The translations under genes and the position numbers were made by a program. Below are positions 23,787 through 36,980 of a DNA stretch of 64,000 nucleotides, piece after piece. The stretch is from Mimachlamys varia (taxonomy: Eukaryota; Mollusca; Bivalvia; Pectinida; Pectinidae). The notes under the pieces were generated by a model, which was not told the DNA's origin, searched no databases, and saw only the letters and a list, made by a program, of their open reading frames with translations. The stretch is taken from NCBI GenBank assembly GCA_947623455.1, contig OX392532.1:26944792-27008791 (forward strand), given 5' to 3'. Every line of letters begins with the position of its first letter. The stretch's first letter is position 1.

Positions 23787-24369
23787 TGAAGAATCTAAGT
23801 CAATAGAATCTGATAACATTTCATGTTTCACAATCATCGTTTACAAAAACCAATATAAGTTTATGAACGTCAGTGAATTTATAAACAAATATATTGGGGA
23901 TATCAATCGTTTCCGTGTCAGTGCTATACTAGTTCGAAGAACTCTCTAACCCGTTGGTACACTGACAAACACTCCTGTATGTATACAGTATGGAATACAT
24001 GTAACAAATACATTACTGCACATAAACACATGCAAGTGTTAACCAAATAGAACAACTCCCTGTTTTTAAATAATAGCATGATTGTTGTGGATTTTGGTAT
24101 AACATATAACCTTTGAGCTTCAGCTTTATAGAGAACAACTTCTTTGCCATGGCTTCGTAAAAAACACAAGAACATTACTGGTTTTCCTTACCATCAATGG
24201 AGTTCCGTTACTCTCTCAGTCAAGTTAATAAGTTAATGGGGTGCAGGTCAAGCAAGGAACAATAGATATCACAGGCGAAAAGTTATCAGAGAAATATGTA
24301 CCGATGGTAAACAAGTTCGTAAATCGTTAAGGGTACAACTGCCATCGGCTGTACCTAATGCCCTTTTCC
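23787..24369. other. Non-coding stretch
   Basis: No gene or repeat supported; the minus-strand 83-codon frame at 23924-24175 has no recognisable domain. Confidence 0.4.
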
Positions 24370-24595
24370 TAAGATACCCAAGGCTAATGGTCAGAAAGGG
24401 AAATTTGAGAGAAAAACAGTAACTTAGGATACCACTTTCTTGAGATACTCCGACTATTTGCGTAAGATACCAAAATATTAATGTTAGAAAAGAAATTTGT
24501 GAGAAAAACAGTTAGGGTACAACATACCTGAGATACCCAATGCTGAAGGTTAGAAAAGAAATTTGTGAGAAAATCAGTTAGGGTAGAAGAAACAT
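24370..24595. repeat. Three-copy tandem repeat (~75 bp)
   Basis: The phrase GTTAGAAAAGAAATTTGTGA followed by GAAAAACAGTTAGGGTACAA and an ACCTGAGATACCCAATGCT segment is repeated three times with decreasing divergence toward the right. Confidence 0.75.
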
Positions 24596-26485
24596 TTGAG
24601 CAATGTAGTTCGTATGCCATACGTACTTCATCTTTGTATTACAAAACTGACTTTCTGAAGGTTGTTAAACATTTGCAAGTAGTATATTATGTATATTGTA
24701 TTGTGTATGGTTTTATATTGATCTATAAGTGTCAATCAATTCCCATGCCTATACCCCTGTCTTAAAAGGCAAGCAAAGTTTTGAATTAGAACTATGTAAT
24801 CGACTTTGAGTAATCGATTACCATGTTTTTACATAGCGTTTGTGATGTTTAAAAATGTTTTTATAGTCGTGTAATTATTTTCTGAACAAGGAAAAATGTG
24901 GAAATTCTGAAGAACAAAGTCATATCTATATAGCTGGTTAATCCTGCTACTCCTATATAACGTCAGTAGACTATGCTAAGCATTGATCAAGGTGATTCCA
25001 TCATAATGTGCAGTGGGTTGAGATTTATATCTCACTACTCACTCTAACCTGACTAGACTTTGTCGGTTTGACATTGTGAGGTTGTTTATATATATACATA
25101 GTAAGTATAACGTCACAGGCCCTCTCTACCTCTACAGCAACTTCTGATCCAGGGGATGATTAAAACCATCAGAAACACATGCTTTAAGATATATATGTAT
25201 GGGGTGCACGGTAGGGGAGGGAAGACTGGAACCATTATTCCAGGGGAGTGGCGGTTCATCCGACACGTGCTGAGAGATTAAAAGGGCACACGCCATATTT
25301 AATAAATAGTTAAAGAAGCACACACCGAATCATATTATAGCTAAATAAATTATAAAAAGTGCTGTGATTTTGAGTGGAGGAGGTCCAGAAAAAATTCCAG
25401 ACCTTATCATATTAAATTAGTTTGTTAAAATGATGGAAAGATTTATCTTTATGTACTAAGGATGAAACATTTCGGTGAATACTGTTTAGGGTGCTGTAAT
25501 TTAAAACATAAACCTAAAATATATGTTCCATGATTTGAAAAACATGTGCAACATACTGTATTTGTTATGGCCATAATATTAAAAATAGATATCATTGTAT
25601 ATTTTATTCCCATGGTTTATACATAGTTAACCAAAAGTTTATCAAAAAGAAAAGAAAAAGAAAATAAAACTTAACAATAATTGAATTGTAATCTTGAAGC
25701 AAGAGATATACAAAGTTTCAGATGATCTTTGTTAATACGTTTAAGCCCAGAAATATATTCTCTTTGATACGAAAACTGTTCCAGTTCCCAGACGTGTTAT
25801 CATACTTCAATGTCACTTTTATCGGTTATGCTTGACACTACCATTAGTTGGGGATTTTTTTGTGATTTAGTTTTTACAATGCCTTGCATTTTTATCACCA
25901 TTTTTCACAAGCAATGCCTTCTCCGCCTTTCTTTCGTAGGTCGTTATATCATGTACATGTACTTTCCACATTTTGTATGTCCAATGTCTACTCCCATCCA
26001 TAGTTCTGCCTTACATCAGCGGTTATCGCTACGCCAGTCTATGCAGTCGATTACTTCATGCTATACATATTTCCTAATAAAAACGCATGTTCCTGTAGAC
26101 TTGGGATGTCCTTCAAGCTATATTTAGGTATCCCGTTTGTGTATTCTGAAGATTTCGTTTGTTTAACATGGCGCTCTCTGTGTGTTTATGTTCGATAAAT
26201 ATAAGAGATAATTAGCAATAATTTACATGCCAGAGGTATCAGTATCCAATGGTTATAATAAGACATCAAGACATTAAAACTTCTTGTTTACTTTGTGTAT
26301 TGTATGACGTAGTTCACAGATTAATACGCGTCGCGTCACAATGAACTAGTTAACTTATTACTACGCACAAATGTTTGTAATAATCTCGTATACTGTTTAC
26401 ATATGCCGAATTAAACATTCCATCCTTTACCCCTGTCAATAATCTCATTCATGTGTTGTACAATTCGGAAGACATAACAAAGGAC
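24596..26485. other. Non-coding stretch
   Basis: No supported gene; the 105-codon frame at 25810-26127 has no domain or splice context. Confidence 0.45.
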
Positions 26486-26612
26486 TACAGTAGGACCTCG
26501 TTATCTCGAAGTCGAATGGACAAAAAAAACGAGCTAAATGGGTTCGAATACTGATGAAGTATTGCCGGTAACGAGACGTTACACGAGTTTTAGATAACGA
26601 TATTCGACTGTA
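26486..26612. mobile_element. pogo/Tigger-type MITE
   Basis: The left end TACAGTAGGACCTCGTTATC and the reverse of the right end TACAGTCGAATATCGTTATC form imperfect terminal inverted repeats of about 21 bp starting CAGT. They are bounded by TA, as in the pogo/Tigger branch of Tc1/mariner. At about 125 bp it has no transposase. Confidence 0.7.
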
Positions 26613-27725
26613 CTTTGAAATGTTTAACAAAATTATCAGTAATAAATCCAGTTATGTAATGAATACAAACTCAAGTAGATGAACATTTTGTTGTATGTTA
26701 ACTTCGGGGTATATCAATAGCCTGCCAATCAGCTTACAGCACTCCTTTGTATTGGTACACAAGGGGACTTCATGCAGGACTGTATAGTTTGTTTTGTAGT
26801 TTGATTTTTTCTACTTGACCAATAAGTTAGCTTACTGTCAGTTTTGTAGCAATGAAAACTTTCTAGACATTTAATAGGTGTTCTATCAAAAATGAATAAT
26901 CTTATAGCATCGGCAACACATTATAAACAATCTTTGGATCTTTTGCTAGTTTCTCAGAGCATGTTTAAAGGTTTGGTTTTCAAATCTACTCATTAGTGAA
27001 TGGCCATTGGTTACCCAGATAGATACGCTCCATCAAGCGGCTTAAAATCCCATCATCTTAATACAAGATTGGCACAAGACGCTAGCCGCCATTACCTCCG
27101 AACAGCTGACTCCTCCAATTCGGTCTTTAACTAGGCGATACACATAGATATACATATACTTCGGTCTCCTCTGCTTCTCATATTTCAATGCCTGACGCAC
27201 AATCCCGTGATAACCTCCCACTGTTACTTATCCGAAGGTCTTACCTCGGCAACCATTTGATATCCCTAGCAACCCTTAGACGTATGTTTTGGGCTCAGAT
27301 TAACTATCCAGTTTGATCCAAAAGCCACAAATATTTGAAAGGTTCTGGCCGTATTAGCATGCTTAACGTGTGACGAATGGCTTCTCTCCGTGCTTTGTAT
27401 AATCTGCCAACTTCTTCATTTTGGTAACATGAATAAAGCGAAACAGTCTATGAAGTTAGATTGCGTAAAAAGTGACCCAAACAGCGACAAACGGGGCAAT
27501 GGTTAGGATAGATCGAGTAGTCCCTGTTAGAACATTTCAATTTTCTCGGAAAAGGAACGTTAGTATAATAGTTGCGATCGTTTGGTTACATGCCTTTAGA
27601 GTTTCAAATATAGAGGAGCAGATCTAGTGGAAAAATACCGCTTGAAAATTCGAATGGGCTTTAAGTCTTAAGTTCTTATTCACATGTAACGTTTTGTCCC
27701 GTTCTGGTGAACAATGTATTGATAT
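26613..27725. other. Non-coding stretch
   Basis: No supported gene, exon or repeat. A patch at about 27000-27300 is less AT-rich but closed by stops in all frames. Confidence 0.4.
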
Positions 27726-28196
27726 TACAGTCAACTTCGAAAATAACGGAGTCGGGAACAACGAAATTCTGGCAACAACGAAGTAAAGTTAAAGTCCCGA
27801 TTTTCACTCTTATATATCTTATGTTTTGTTTTACTAAAACAACGAAGTCTGAAATAGCGAATTAACTGAAGCAACGAAGTGATTTTGCAGTCCCCATGCG
27901 TATTTTTACCTGTAATAACGAAATAATGACCTGGGTCGACAGAAATTCCAATCAAAACAAAGCTACGTTCTGTGTTCACTTGTCTCGGTTTTGTGACCAC
28001 GAGTTGGCGGTGCGTTTGAATAGAACACCTGGGTAGTCATATACACGTATCAATTTAAAATAAACTCATGTCGTTACTTATGTATGTCTTATCATTGCTT
28101 ATACATCAAACCTTGTTATCGGGAATAGCGAATTCCTGATATAAAAGAATGTTTTTCATGGTCCCCAGTAACTCTTTATAAACGAAGTTGGCTGTA
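27726..28196. mobile_element. pogo-like MITE, ~470 bp
   Basis: TACAGTCAACTTCGAAAATA at the left and, reversed, TACAGCCAACTTCGTTTATA at the right form imperfect terminal inverted repeats bounded by TA. The interior carries repeated AACAACGAAGT and AATAACGAA motifs and no transposase frame. Confidence 0.65.
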
Positions 28197-28245
28197 TATT
28201 ACGACGCAGTATGAACGCAGTAAAGCATTATTTACCTGCATAATT

Positions 28246-28333
28246 TAGTAATCGATACAGTATGTCAAACATGAACGACACTAAAACATACAACTGTTTC
28301 GTCCTCCTGGGACTTCTCAGTGTGGTACTAATG
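28246..28333 (-). mobile_element. Hammerhead-bearing repeat (family B), copy 3, degenerate
   Basis: Only the part around the ribozyme and the GATACAGTATGTC 3' segment remain. The catalytic box reads CUGAGAA instead of CUGANGA, losing invariant G8, while GGACGAAACAGUUGUA is retained. Stem I is largely lost. This copy should be inactive. Confidence 0.6.
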
Positions 28334-29087
28334 CAATCTTAATTGCTCTAAACAACTGATGAAATAGAAGGGAATGTGCATAAAACCAAGTATTGATACG
28401 ATTTTTAAAAAGTTCAGTTTTATGTGTTTTTTCTTAAGAATTTATATTACTAATAAGAAAATGTATTGTAAAATCAAACATTTTCTCGTTATCATTCATT
28501 TTCAATAGACACCATCCAACTCATTAACAAAAATATTTATTTCTTATGTACTATAACCGATAAGTTTGGCAAAAGATGCCAGATAGGCGTAACTTCCCGT
28601 TAAATTATAAAAAAAAGGGTCACTAGACTGTCATTAAAAGAAGATGTAGAATGCCATACATCAAGGTGTTTCGATGGAAACCTTAAACATGTATACATGT
28701 GTAATAACTAAGTTTTTAGTTTCTCATTGTAAAATTCGGAAAACTGTTACACGCGCACTATAAGTACATCCTAGTAAGAACATGCCAGGTAACTAAGTCT
28801 AGGCCAAACTTCGCGATGTTTGTTGTATTTGGCAAAGTGCTTGCATCAAACAAGTAAGCTACTGGAGCTATTTTTGTAACAGGATATTTTCGTTAAGTTT
28901 TTTATGTTTCAAAGCATTAGACCTGTTTGAGTCATAATGTTAACATGTGATTTAAAGTTGAAGTTTAAACCGTATTACGTCTGATAGCGATCATTTTTTA
29001 TAGATATTGCACAATACTCACTTCCTGTCGTACGTAAATAATACCACGACTGCATTATTCAGTAGAATATTGTACTCCAGGTATAAA
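28334..29087. other. Non-coding stretch
   Basis: AT-rich, no gene or repeat recognised. Confidence 0.45.
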
Positions 29088-29336
29088 AGTTAAAGTGGAA
29101 TTGTTCGCGGTGTGGAAATTTTCGCTTATTACGCTGGCATGATATCTCAGCGAATATATCCACACGCGAACTACTTATTTAACACTGCTCACACTCTAGT
29201 GTATGATAACAGTATAGTACACAATGCAAAAAAAAGCATGACTGACAGTGCGGATATTTCCACACCCCGAACAGTGTGGAGGCCGACTAAGCGAAAAATT
29301 CCTCCCGCAAAAAATATTGGCATTTACGGTATATTA
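29088..29336 (+). mobile_element. MITE family C, near full length
   Basis: Head AAAGTGGAATTGTTCGCGGT, middle CGAATATATCCACACGCGAA, tail CTAAGCGAAAAATTCCTCCC then TTTACGGTATATTA. The same order of blocks is seen at 53198-53411, where intact TACTGTAAAAG ends are visible. The 75-codon frame inside is a by-product. Confidence 0.7.
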
Positions 29337-30233
29337 TGATAACTGTGTGCAGTATAAACCTGGGTTGGAAGATTCACGCCTACATTCCATGCTCCCCTTG
29401 CTTTAAATATGGATTTATGTTTTACGTTCAAACGTTGAAATTTTACAGGAAAATGGAAACGAATTTCCAGTTGAAACAGTGAAATAAACTGGAAAACTTA
29501 TTTAGATTGAATGTAGAGTGTGAAGCTTTTGGAATAACATTTGCTAAATGATGCTAAGTGTTAACCATAGCGTTAATATTATGAAATGTACCAACAATGA
29601 TAATTGTTTGTCTCCAGTCTAAATATATTTTACTGATTGTTTGGAAGTGTATCATCTTTATAACAAATTATCATACTAACTATAATGCGCATCTCATTGG
29701 TTGTCTGTAGGCTTAAGAAACTTCTCTTTGTGTTTGGAAATCATTATTAAAAATCATCATGCTAACTTTGAAGTGCATTTCACCCCAGGCATTTAATTTT
29801 TAGAGCAAACTATTGATACTAGTGCGTGTTTCAATGTACCGTTGTTATTTTTTAATTTATACTAACATTACGTGTTCTTGTCTGCGTATGTCGTCTATAT
29901 TTTGAAATGTATGAATACTGTGTGTAAAGTATAATAACGTTAGTGTATTAACTTTATAACATAAAGTATATTAAGTATATCAACAATCATACTAGTTTAT
30001 AGACATTTTATACGGTTTTGCATTTGGATATTGATTATTGTAAATAATTGGGATCATAGGAATAATGTTAAGTCTTAATCTTATGAATGTTCCTGAATAT
30101 GGGAGATCAAAGAAGATATATATGATCAAATTGATATTCTTTCAGATGTACTATGTATACTCTATGATAAAGTTCTAGACTTAATTCCTGATATTGTAAC
30201 ACTTAAATTGATAATTTATTAATTTACATCCTT
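29337..30233. other. Non-coding stretch
   Basis: AT-rich, with no gene, exon or repeat recognised. Confidence 0.45.
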
Positions 30234-30516
30234 TAGCGGGTGTCTTCAATGAAGCTGAAGACGCTTACTCTTATGGAACACCTGATCTTACTCTCTTTTT
30301 CTATTATTAGGGTCTCCATGTCAATTTTTTCCTTATTCATACTTAGGCGGGTCTTGTCAATGAAGCAGAGGGCGCTTACTCTTATCGAATACCCGGTCTT
30401 ATTCTCTTGTATTTTTACAAGGGTCTCCATGTAAATCTTTCCTTTGACCATATTTGGCCCCTAGTTTTATCGAGTTTAAGTTTGGATTATGGTTTTGTTG
30501 ACACTTTGGTATTCTC
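30234..30516 (+). repeat. Dispersed repeat family A, two head-to-tail copies
   Basis: Two 5' blocks occur in series: GCGGGTGTCTTCAATGAAGC at 30237 and GGCGGGTCTTGTCAATGAAG at about 30347. The second is followed by the full 3' part ending TTGACACTTTGGTATTCT. The repeat ends about 60 bases before the TRIM splice acceptor, so it forms the end of the intron. Confidence 0.75.
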
Positions 30517-30574
30517 TGATTGTCTTTTTTTTTCGGTGGTCTTTTCATATGCGATTTGTCTTATTATGTTCCAG

Positions 30575-32246
30575 GTATCGACGGAGACTTGAACGCGACA
30601 GATACTACACCACGTCCATTGACTACAACACACTCAACAGTATGACGAACCAAACTGCATCTACTGGCGGGAAGCTTGCGCAAGAGATTAACGACGAATT
30701 CCTCACGTGCAAGATATGCCTTGAAGGATTCAAGAGCCCCAAGTGCCTAGATTGTCTGCATACGTTCTGCGAGCAATGTATCGACAATCATATTATGACG
30801 GAATGCACGTATAAGAAATATAGCGATTATCGGGAATTTACATGCCCTTTGTGCCGAAAGCGGACTCAACTTCCGCTCGGAGGCGTCAAGAAGTTGCCGG
30901 ACAACTTTCTTGTGTCGAGCCTTGGGGAGGTGGTAGCAAGGCAAAAACCTTCCAAATTTCCTTTCTGTGACATCTGTAAACTTGTCAATCGAAAGCATCG
31001 CGAGGCCTCATCCAAATGTCTTGATTGTAACAAACTTTTGTGTAAAAATTGTGTCGAGTTACATCGAGAAACGAAAGTCACGAAGAATCACAGCATATTT
31101 GATGTGGATATAGAGAAAGATATTGAGTGCAAGGAGCACCAGGAGGAGGTGGTCAGGTTTTACTGTGAACCGTGTGAGGCTTGTATCTGTGTGCTGTGTA
31201 CCTTCAATGAGCACAAAGATCACGAAATCTCCCAGTTTTCGGATGCCGTAGAAAAGTATAAGGAAAGTATTCAAAAGCTCTTGAACTGCTGTAAAACCAA
31301 ACTGGAGGTGTACGATCGTCAACTTCTTGCTCTTACTGCATGCGAGGGAACCATTAAAACTGCCGAGCAGAAGATTCGCGATACCGCTATTCAGTTCATA
31401 TCTGACATCAGAAATAGAGAAAAGCAACTTATTGATGACTTGCATTTTGAATATGGACCAATGGTGATGGATTATGTCAACAAAAGAAGCGACCTTCAGG
31501 TAAATGTTGACAGTCTTAAAAGTACATGCAGTTTGACAGAGCTTGTATTGAAAGGAAAGGACATAGAACTTCTTCTTTTGAAGAAACAGGTCCAAGAGAA
31601 ATTATCTTGTCTTGCTGAAATTGAATTGAAAGATCTGCCGAATACCGTTTTGAAGGAAATATCTTTCGCTGCTGGACATTTGGATATGGGTCAGCTACAC
31701 GAGTCAGATAAGCCACTTGTTTCGAAACCACAAAGATCCTACTCTGGCGCTGCGCCAAATCCGGCGCCAAAAGTCAATACCAGCACTGTGACTACGCAGA
31801 CAGAAGAATCAGAGGATGAAAAGTCGGCTCAGAAACCGGCTCTGACGAATCAGTACATTCAGACTGATGTATATGGCAGTGCTAAGAACAACTATGACTC
31901 CAAATCGACCGAAACTGAGCACGTTGAAACCTTGGAAAAGGGTGTTAACACCAGATCTCGAAGTCTTCAAAGTCTGACGTCACAACTGCAGAGGACAAAC
32001 TCTGAAGATGTCGCTAGTCCGGAAGCTACTAGTCCAGATCCGGTTTCGTCATCAGGACAGGAAGCGCGAAGAAATCGTCGCCGTCGGGAGAGACAGAAGG
32101 TTGAGGTTTCGTCCCGGCCCACGACAAACAACCCATCTAATACCATGTTAGTAATGGCATCTGGTAAAGGTGGCCCCCTCCTGTCCTATAGTAGTAGTAT
32201 TGATGAGCACTATTATTCGCCCGATGGCAGCAATAACGAAACTTGA
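30575..32246 (+). CDS. TRIM/RBCC-type RING E3 ubiquitin ligase, main coding exon
   Basis: Probable E3 ubiquitin ligase of the tripartite-motif family. Numbering from the ATG at 30642 (534 residues), a RING finger has C23, C26, C38, H40, C43, C46, C68 and C71. Two B-boxes follow: C109/C112/C126/C129/C134/C137/H141/H150, then C163/H166/C175/C178/C183/C186/H191/H194. A long helical, probably coiled-coil region spans about 197-345. The last 180 residues are polar and low-complexity, with no SPRY, NHL or filamin domain, so this is a TRIM class without a C-terminal recognition fold. A pyrimidine-rich tract and CAG at 30572-30574 mark a splice acceptor. The frame is open back to it, so upstream exons may add residues; otherwise translation starts at 30642. 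An in-frame ATG at 30489 lies inside a dispersed repeat and is not credible. The substrate cannot be inferred. AATAAAG at 32953 is a possible poly(A) signal. Confidence 0.9.
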
Positions 32247-35200
32247 ACAGCCCTGGTCACCGGTCAGCCGGTTCACTTCAAGATGAATCAGGGCCGTTCT
32301 TTAGTCGAATACAGGCGCTAGATTTTTAGAGGCAGTATGGTTAACTATGTAGCAGAGTAGACTAATCAAAAAACGGTGTAATGGTTTTAATTCAAAGAAG
32401 TGTGTTATCTTACGATCATTGTGGAGCAAGGAAGATAGGTATCAGGCCTAGGTACTCACAGAAAATGCACCAGATAGATGCAAGTTCTGTAAATTGTCAG
32501 GGAACTATATCAATAGGCAATGAACCTAAAAATGGACAGTGAGTGATCAAAATAGGCTATGCACTCATAGATGGATAGTTAGTGATGAAAATAGGCTATA
32601 AACTTGTTAATAGACAGAGAGTAATAATTATATATATAAGTAGACGATGCCAAAATTATAGGTTACTGTCCTTATAACAATACATGAGTCGCATTTGTGA
32701 ACTTTACAGATAATGGATCTATAAAACCGACAAGAAAGTCATGCAAATAGTCTACGTGTCCATACTTTAACTGATGATAAATAGTTAAGTGGTTTAATAT
32801 AACTACGAATAGATGACAATCTTTAAATAACAAAACGACACCTCATAAAAACGGTTGCTTAGTAGCAAAAGGATTTTGAACCCAGGCATTTGTTTGAGGA
32901 TTAACAGACTTAGTGTACTTATTATTCAAAGCTAAGCTAAGTCTTCAATAGAAATAAAGAAAGTCCTTATTAATGAAAACATTATTTAAATCAGAACTGA
33001 TTTAATGCGAAAGACATTGTTAAAATATCGAACAGCTCGCAAAATAAATACTAAAGGAAAAGTATTCAAACCAATAATTAATCAGATTTATAACATGGTA
33101 GTAATAATTCAATTTCAAATGATGTTAATAGTTTACATGGTAGTATTGTGAAATCGTTTTTGAAAACTCTTTGTTTATTTACCAACCTTTTCAGTTGATT
33201 GTTTTGACACTTCCAATGTTGATATATCCCACACCTTAATGCCTGATGATAAATGTTATTTTACTTGAATTTTAAAAATCCTTTAGAACAATCACTTTTT
33301 GTACTGTAACTCCAAGTTCTATTTTAAGTTACTTGTTTAAGCACATCGAATTGTAATTTAAGTTTTTTATATTTATGATTGTTTTCACTCAACTCCCATT
33401 TTTTCGTAAAATCCCAACTTTTGTTGTTTCCCATGTACATTTTTCAGTTGATTGCTCTGGCACTTGGAATTGTAAGCGACAATAAGCATTCTTCTCCTTT
33501 CAGAATCAATGGTTCTCCACGGCTCGATGTTGTTATGTTCGTGTCAGTAGTATGTCAGAGTGTATTTAACACTATCACTCAAACATTCGTAGATATATCC
33601 TTATATTGTCTTCATCTAAAGTACTCGCACTGAATTTTGGAAAATTCGGAATGGGCATTTCCAAATTCAGTGTTGCAATTCAAAGCATCCACATTTAACA
33701 GTTTACTGGTAAAAATAACAAATATGATATCGTGTATTTAGCATCAGAGATGAGTTATGAAATATTTACCGTTACTAAACTTAGTTTCATTTCGTTCACT
33801 TTATTGTCAATACATTCTAAAAATTGACATTCGAATCAAAGTCAGTCGTGCAAGTGTGGCTATTTATATAGATCATACGCTGTCGTAGTATGTCTAACTA
33901 TTCCTGACCTACATGTAGGGCGCGAGAAGGTTTACCTGCTGCCCCCATTGCATGATCATAAGAGGCGACTAAATTCAGGATCTTATTTATGTGTCTACCT
34001 TTTTTTATTTTAAAACAAATCACCCTTCTACCTGAGTACCACATGACAGCGTTTTGGCTGAAGTGACATTCTGCTCTTGTTTTAATTATTTTTAGATTCT
34101 GTTTTTAAGAACTTTGTTATTTTACTATCGCAAACTTAGCAACTAATTGCAATATGATCAGGTCCTTAAAACTCTAAATTAGTTTTATGTAAGAAGTTTT
34201 TGAGGATATCATTTCTCACTTACAACCCCTTCGCTGAAATTAATAAAAATGTGCATACCTAAATCTATCACACTTAAAATAATCATGGGAGCCTTATGCA
34301 AATTTTAGTTGACAAAGTTCATTTTCTGAAGTAAAACTGAATGACATACATTACAAATCTCTCCCGTTCTATCCATTTTGTCCATAGAAAATTCATCTGA
34401 TTCATTCTTTAAAATCATTTAACTGGGTGTGTATTGTAATCTACAGAATAGTTTCTAACATCAAAATGCTTACAACTGTCAAGATCAATATACTGTGTGT
34501 TTGACGTCTAGACGTTTTAAACTAATACATCGTAATACTATAATACCTTCAGAGGTTATCCTCTCTCCTAGAACTAGGGTTTGTCACTAGCATCTATCTA
34601 CATGCGTGTATTTAATATAACATATAGTATGCATATTATAGCATATACAAGCCGTGTGTCTAAACGTCATTCCATCATTATATGTATAGCAAGCACTGTG
34701 GTGTATTCAGTAATTTTAAGAAATGCCCCATTCAGCCATATTTTCCATATATGAATATAAAAATGCCATTCACTATTGACTTGTATCCCTTACTAACACA
34801 TACAATCACCCATGTGTATTTACAGTTGGTGTGTTGTTGTATATTAAATGTATAAAATATGAAGTTTTCGTAGATACTGTATGCTGAGAAATCTTCGCCG
34901 TAAATTGATTTTCGTTGTTTTCATGTCCCGAAGTAACGAAACGCTAAGTGAAGGCTTTTGTCGATTTTTCCGAGGAAATTCTTATTTTCGAAATGGCGAA
35001 TTTTGTTCAATTATACAGTATATACGATGTGTCAATGCAAAGGGACCTCGTTCAATTTTTTGCATTTCGGAATACTCCCAAGAGTATCAATTTACAAGTT
35101 GGTTTTTTTCGAAATCTAGAGAAAAATGGTTCGTAATGGAGTATCTATATTGCCAACCATCTCGTGCGTGAAGAGTTAAAGAGGTTCCTTTGTATACATA

Positions 35201-35939
35201 TATTAATTTCTAGTTGAGATACATTTGATGCACTATCTACAGATGATTTCTCAACCCTCGCTTTCTTTGTGTATATATTTGTATAAATTCAATTCTTTGT
35301 ATATACATTTACAATTATGTTGATACATAATTATGTTTTATGTGTCTGTATATATATACAAATGGAAACAGTGTCGAACTTAATAACTTAATAATTGTTA
35401 CATGGAATTAATTAATTACATTAATATTCATTTCGGTTCTTAAATAAACATGTATGTTTGTTAAACTTGAAGGTGTTCTGAACATAAAATCTATTTGAAT
35501 TTTCTATTCGAGGATTCGGAGGCATTCGTTAATATCTATCTAATCCAGAAAATACACAATAAAATCCTGTTTAAAATTATAAGCAAAAGAAAACCAATAC
35601 ACGCAATTGAGTTTTAACAGATATATTACGTCATTTTTGCGTTTATACAGATATGCGTTAAACATAATACAGTTATGTTTATAGTTCTCCGTGTTTTATG
35701 GTATGGGATGGGAGTACTTGAACTCACTGGCCCTCTGTTTTTCGTTACAGGTGTATGCAGTAGAAAACCCGACTTATACCAGATATATACCGAGATAGCT
35801 AGGATCTAGTTCACCAAGGATCTGTCCCGAACTCCAAATGCATACCCAAACCGAGGTTGTGGCACGTGACTTATGAACGTCTGAGACCAACGTAAATTTT
35901 GACCTTCAAGACGGCGGCAATGAACTTGCATGGAAAAGG
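32247..35939. other. TRIM 3' UTR and intergenic stretch
   Basis: The first several hundred bases are probably TRIM 3' UTR. No other gene is supported. A patch at 33914-33975 (GGGCGCGAGAAGGTTTACCT, CATAAGAGGCGACTAAATTC) is GC-rich and may be a repeat fragment, but has no second copy here. Confidence 0.45.
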
Positions 35940-36031
35940 CTGGAGTTATCGGCCATTATCACCCACTTGACGTCGTTTACAAAAGGGATGTCAAGACTAA
36001 AGCGGAAGTATGTAATGGCCGATAACTCTAG
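35940..36031. repeat. 20-bp inverted repeat with 52-bp spacer
   Basis: CTGGAGTTATCGGCCATTAT (35940-35959) is the inverse of GTAATGGCCGATAACTCTAG (36012-36031) at 18 of 20 positions. It could form a hairpin or be the relic of a small inverted-repeat element. Confidence 0.7.
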
Positions 36032-36463
36032 ACTTTATGTATGACCAAACTGCATTATCATAAATACACTTTTGTATTTTGCTTTCGTTCAAACTACTAG
36101 TTTAATTCTGTGAAGCGCTACTGAACGATGTACGCTTATTATTTATTATTTTTCCTCAGTCATTTTTATATACTTTTTATTATCCTCAACCATATTGATT
36201 ATTTATATACGGCAGTGTTTAGATAGAAGAATCGTTATTGAACATTTGAATATTATTTGAATGGCAATTAAGTCTACTTTTGTCTTACTGTATGTTCAAA
36301 ACGTGACGGCGTCAAAGTTTATTTGGAAGCAGACGTTCGAAGCATGTTGTTTTCATTATTTTGTATCCAAAGATGTAACTAGTTATTAATTATTATATCA
36401 TACTTCAGTACACGTGCTAAGCGTTGGGACAGATCCGAGAGTCTAACCAATACTATCCAGCAT

Positions 36464-36545
36464 GATATACCTGTAAATTAGATCATCCTACTTTACCTGT
36501 TAATTAGATCATCTTTCTTTACCTGTTAATAAGATCATCCTACTT
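36464..36545. repeat. 26-bp tandem repeat, about 3 copies
   Basis: ACCTGTTAATTAGATCATCC followed by TACTTT is repeated three times with single-base changes. Confidence 0.8.
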
Positions 36546-36980
36546 AATCTGTTCTGCCTCTCTGTTCTCATGTGTTTGTTAAATTTCAACATACCACTCA
36601 CCGGTTTCACGTAGTTAAGTTATATATTGACTCGGTCAGCTCACCAATTCAATGAAACAACTGTGATGATCAGTTCCTGTTTTGCCTCGTACATTTCTGT
36701 TAGTAACTTGTAAAACGGTACTTAACACACTGTATTAATAAACACGGTCTCAGTATATGTATTTTCCGCTATTAACAAATCACTTCAAATTCAATGTTTT
36801 CTACATCATGCCATGCATATAAACATTAAACCAAACCATAAAATCCATGTCGCCAAGCTTATGTCTTTAATATCTGTAACAATTCAGTAGAACGCATGTC
36901 CATACAGCTGCATGTCAGATAGATTTAGTAATATATATATACGCCGGAAGTATCAAAGATGTCGGACGACTGCCAAAAGT

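Noticed and set aside
30489..30641. Upstream in-frame ATG adding 51 residues to TRIM
   Set aside because: The first part lies within a family A repeat (ATGGTTTTGTTGACACTTTG) and the splice acceptor at 30574. Only residues after 30575 could be exonic.
31059..31595. 178-codon minus-strand ORF
   Set aside because: Antisense shadow of the TRIM coding exon.
34885..35030. Possible MITE with TACTGTAT/ATACAGTA ends
   Set aside because: Only about nine bases of inverted similarity and no second copy in the window.
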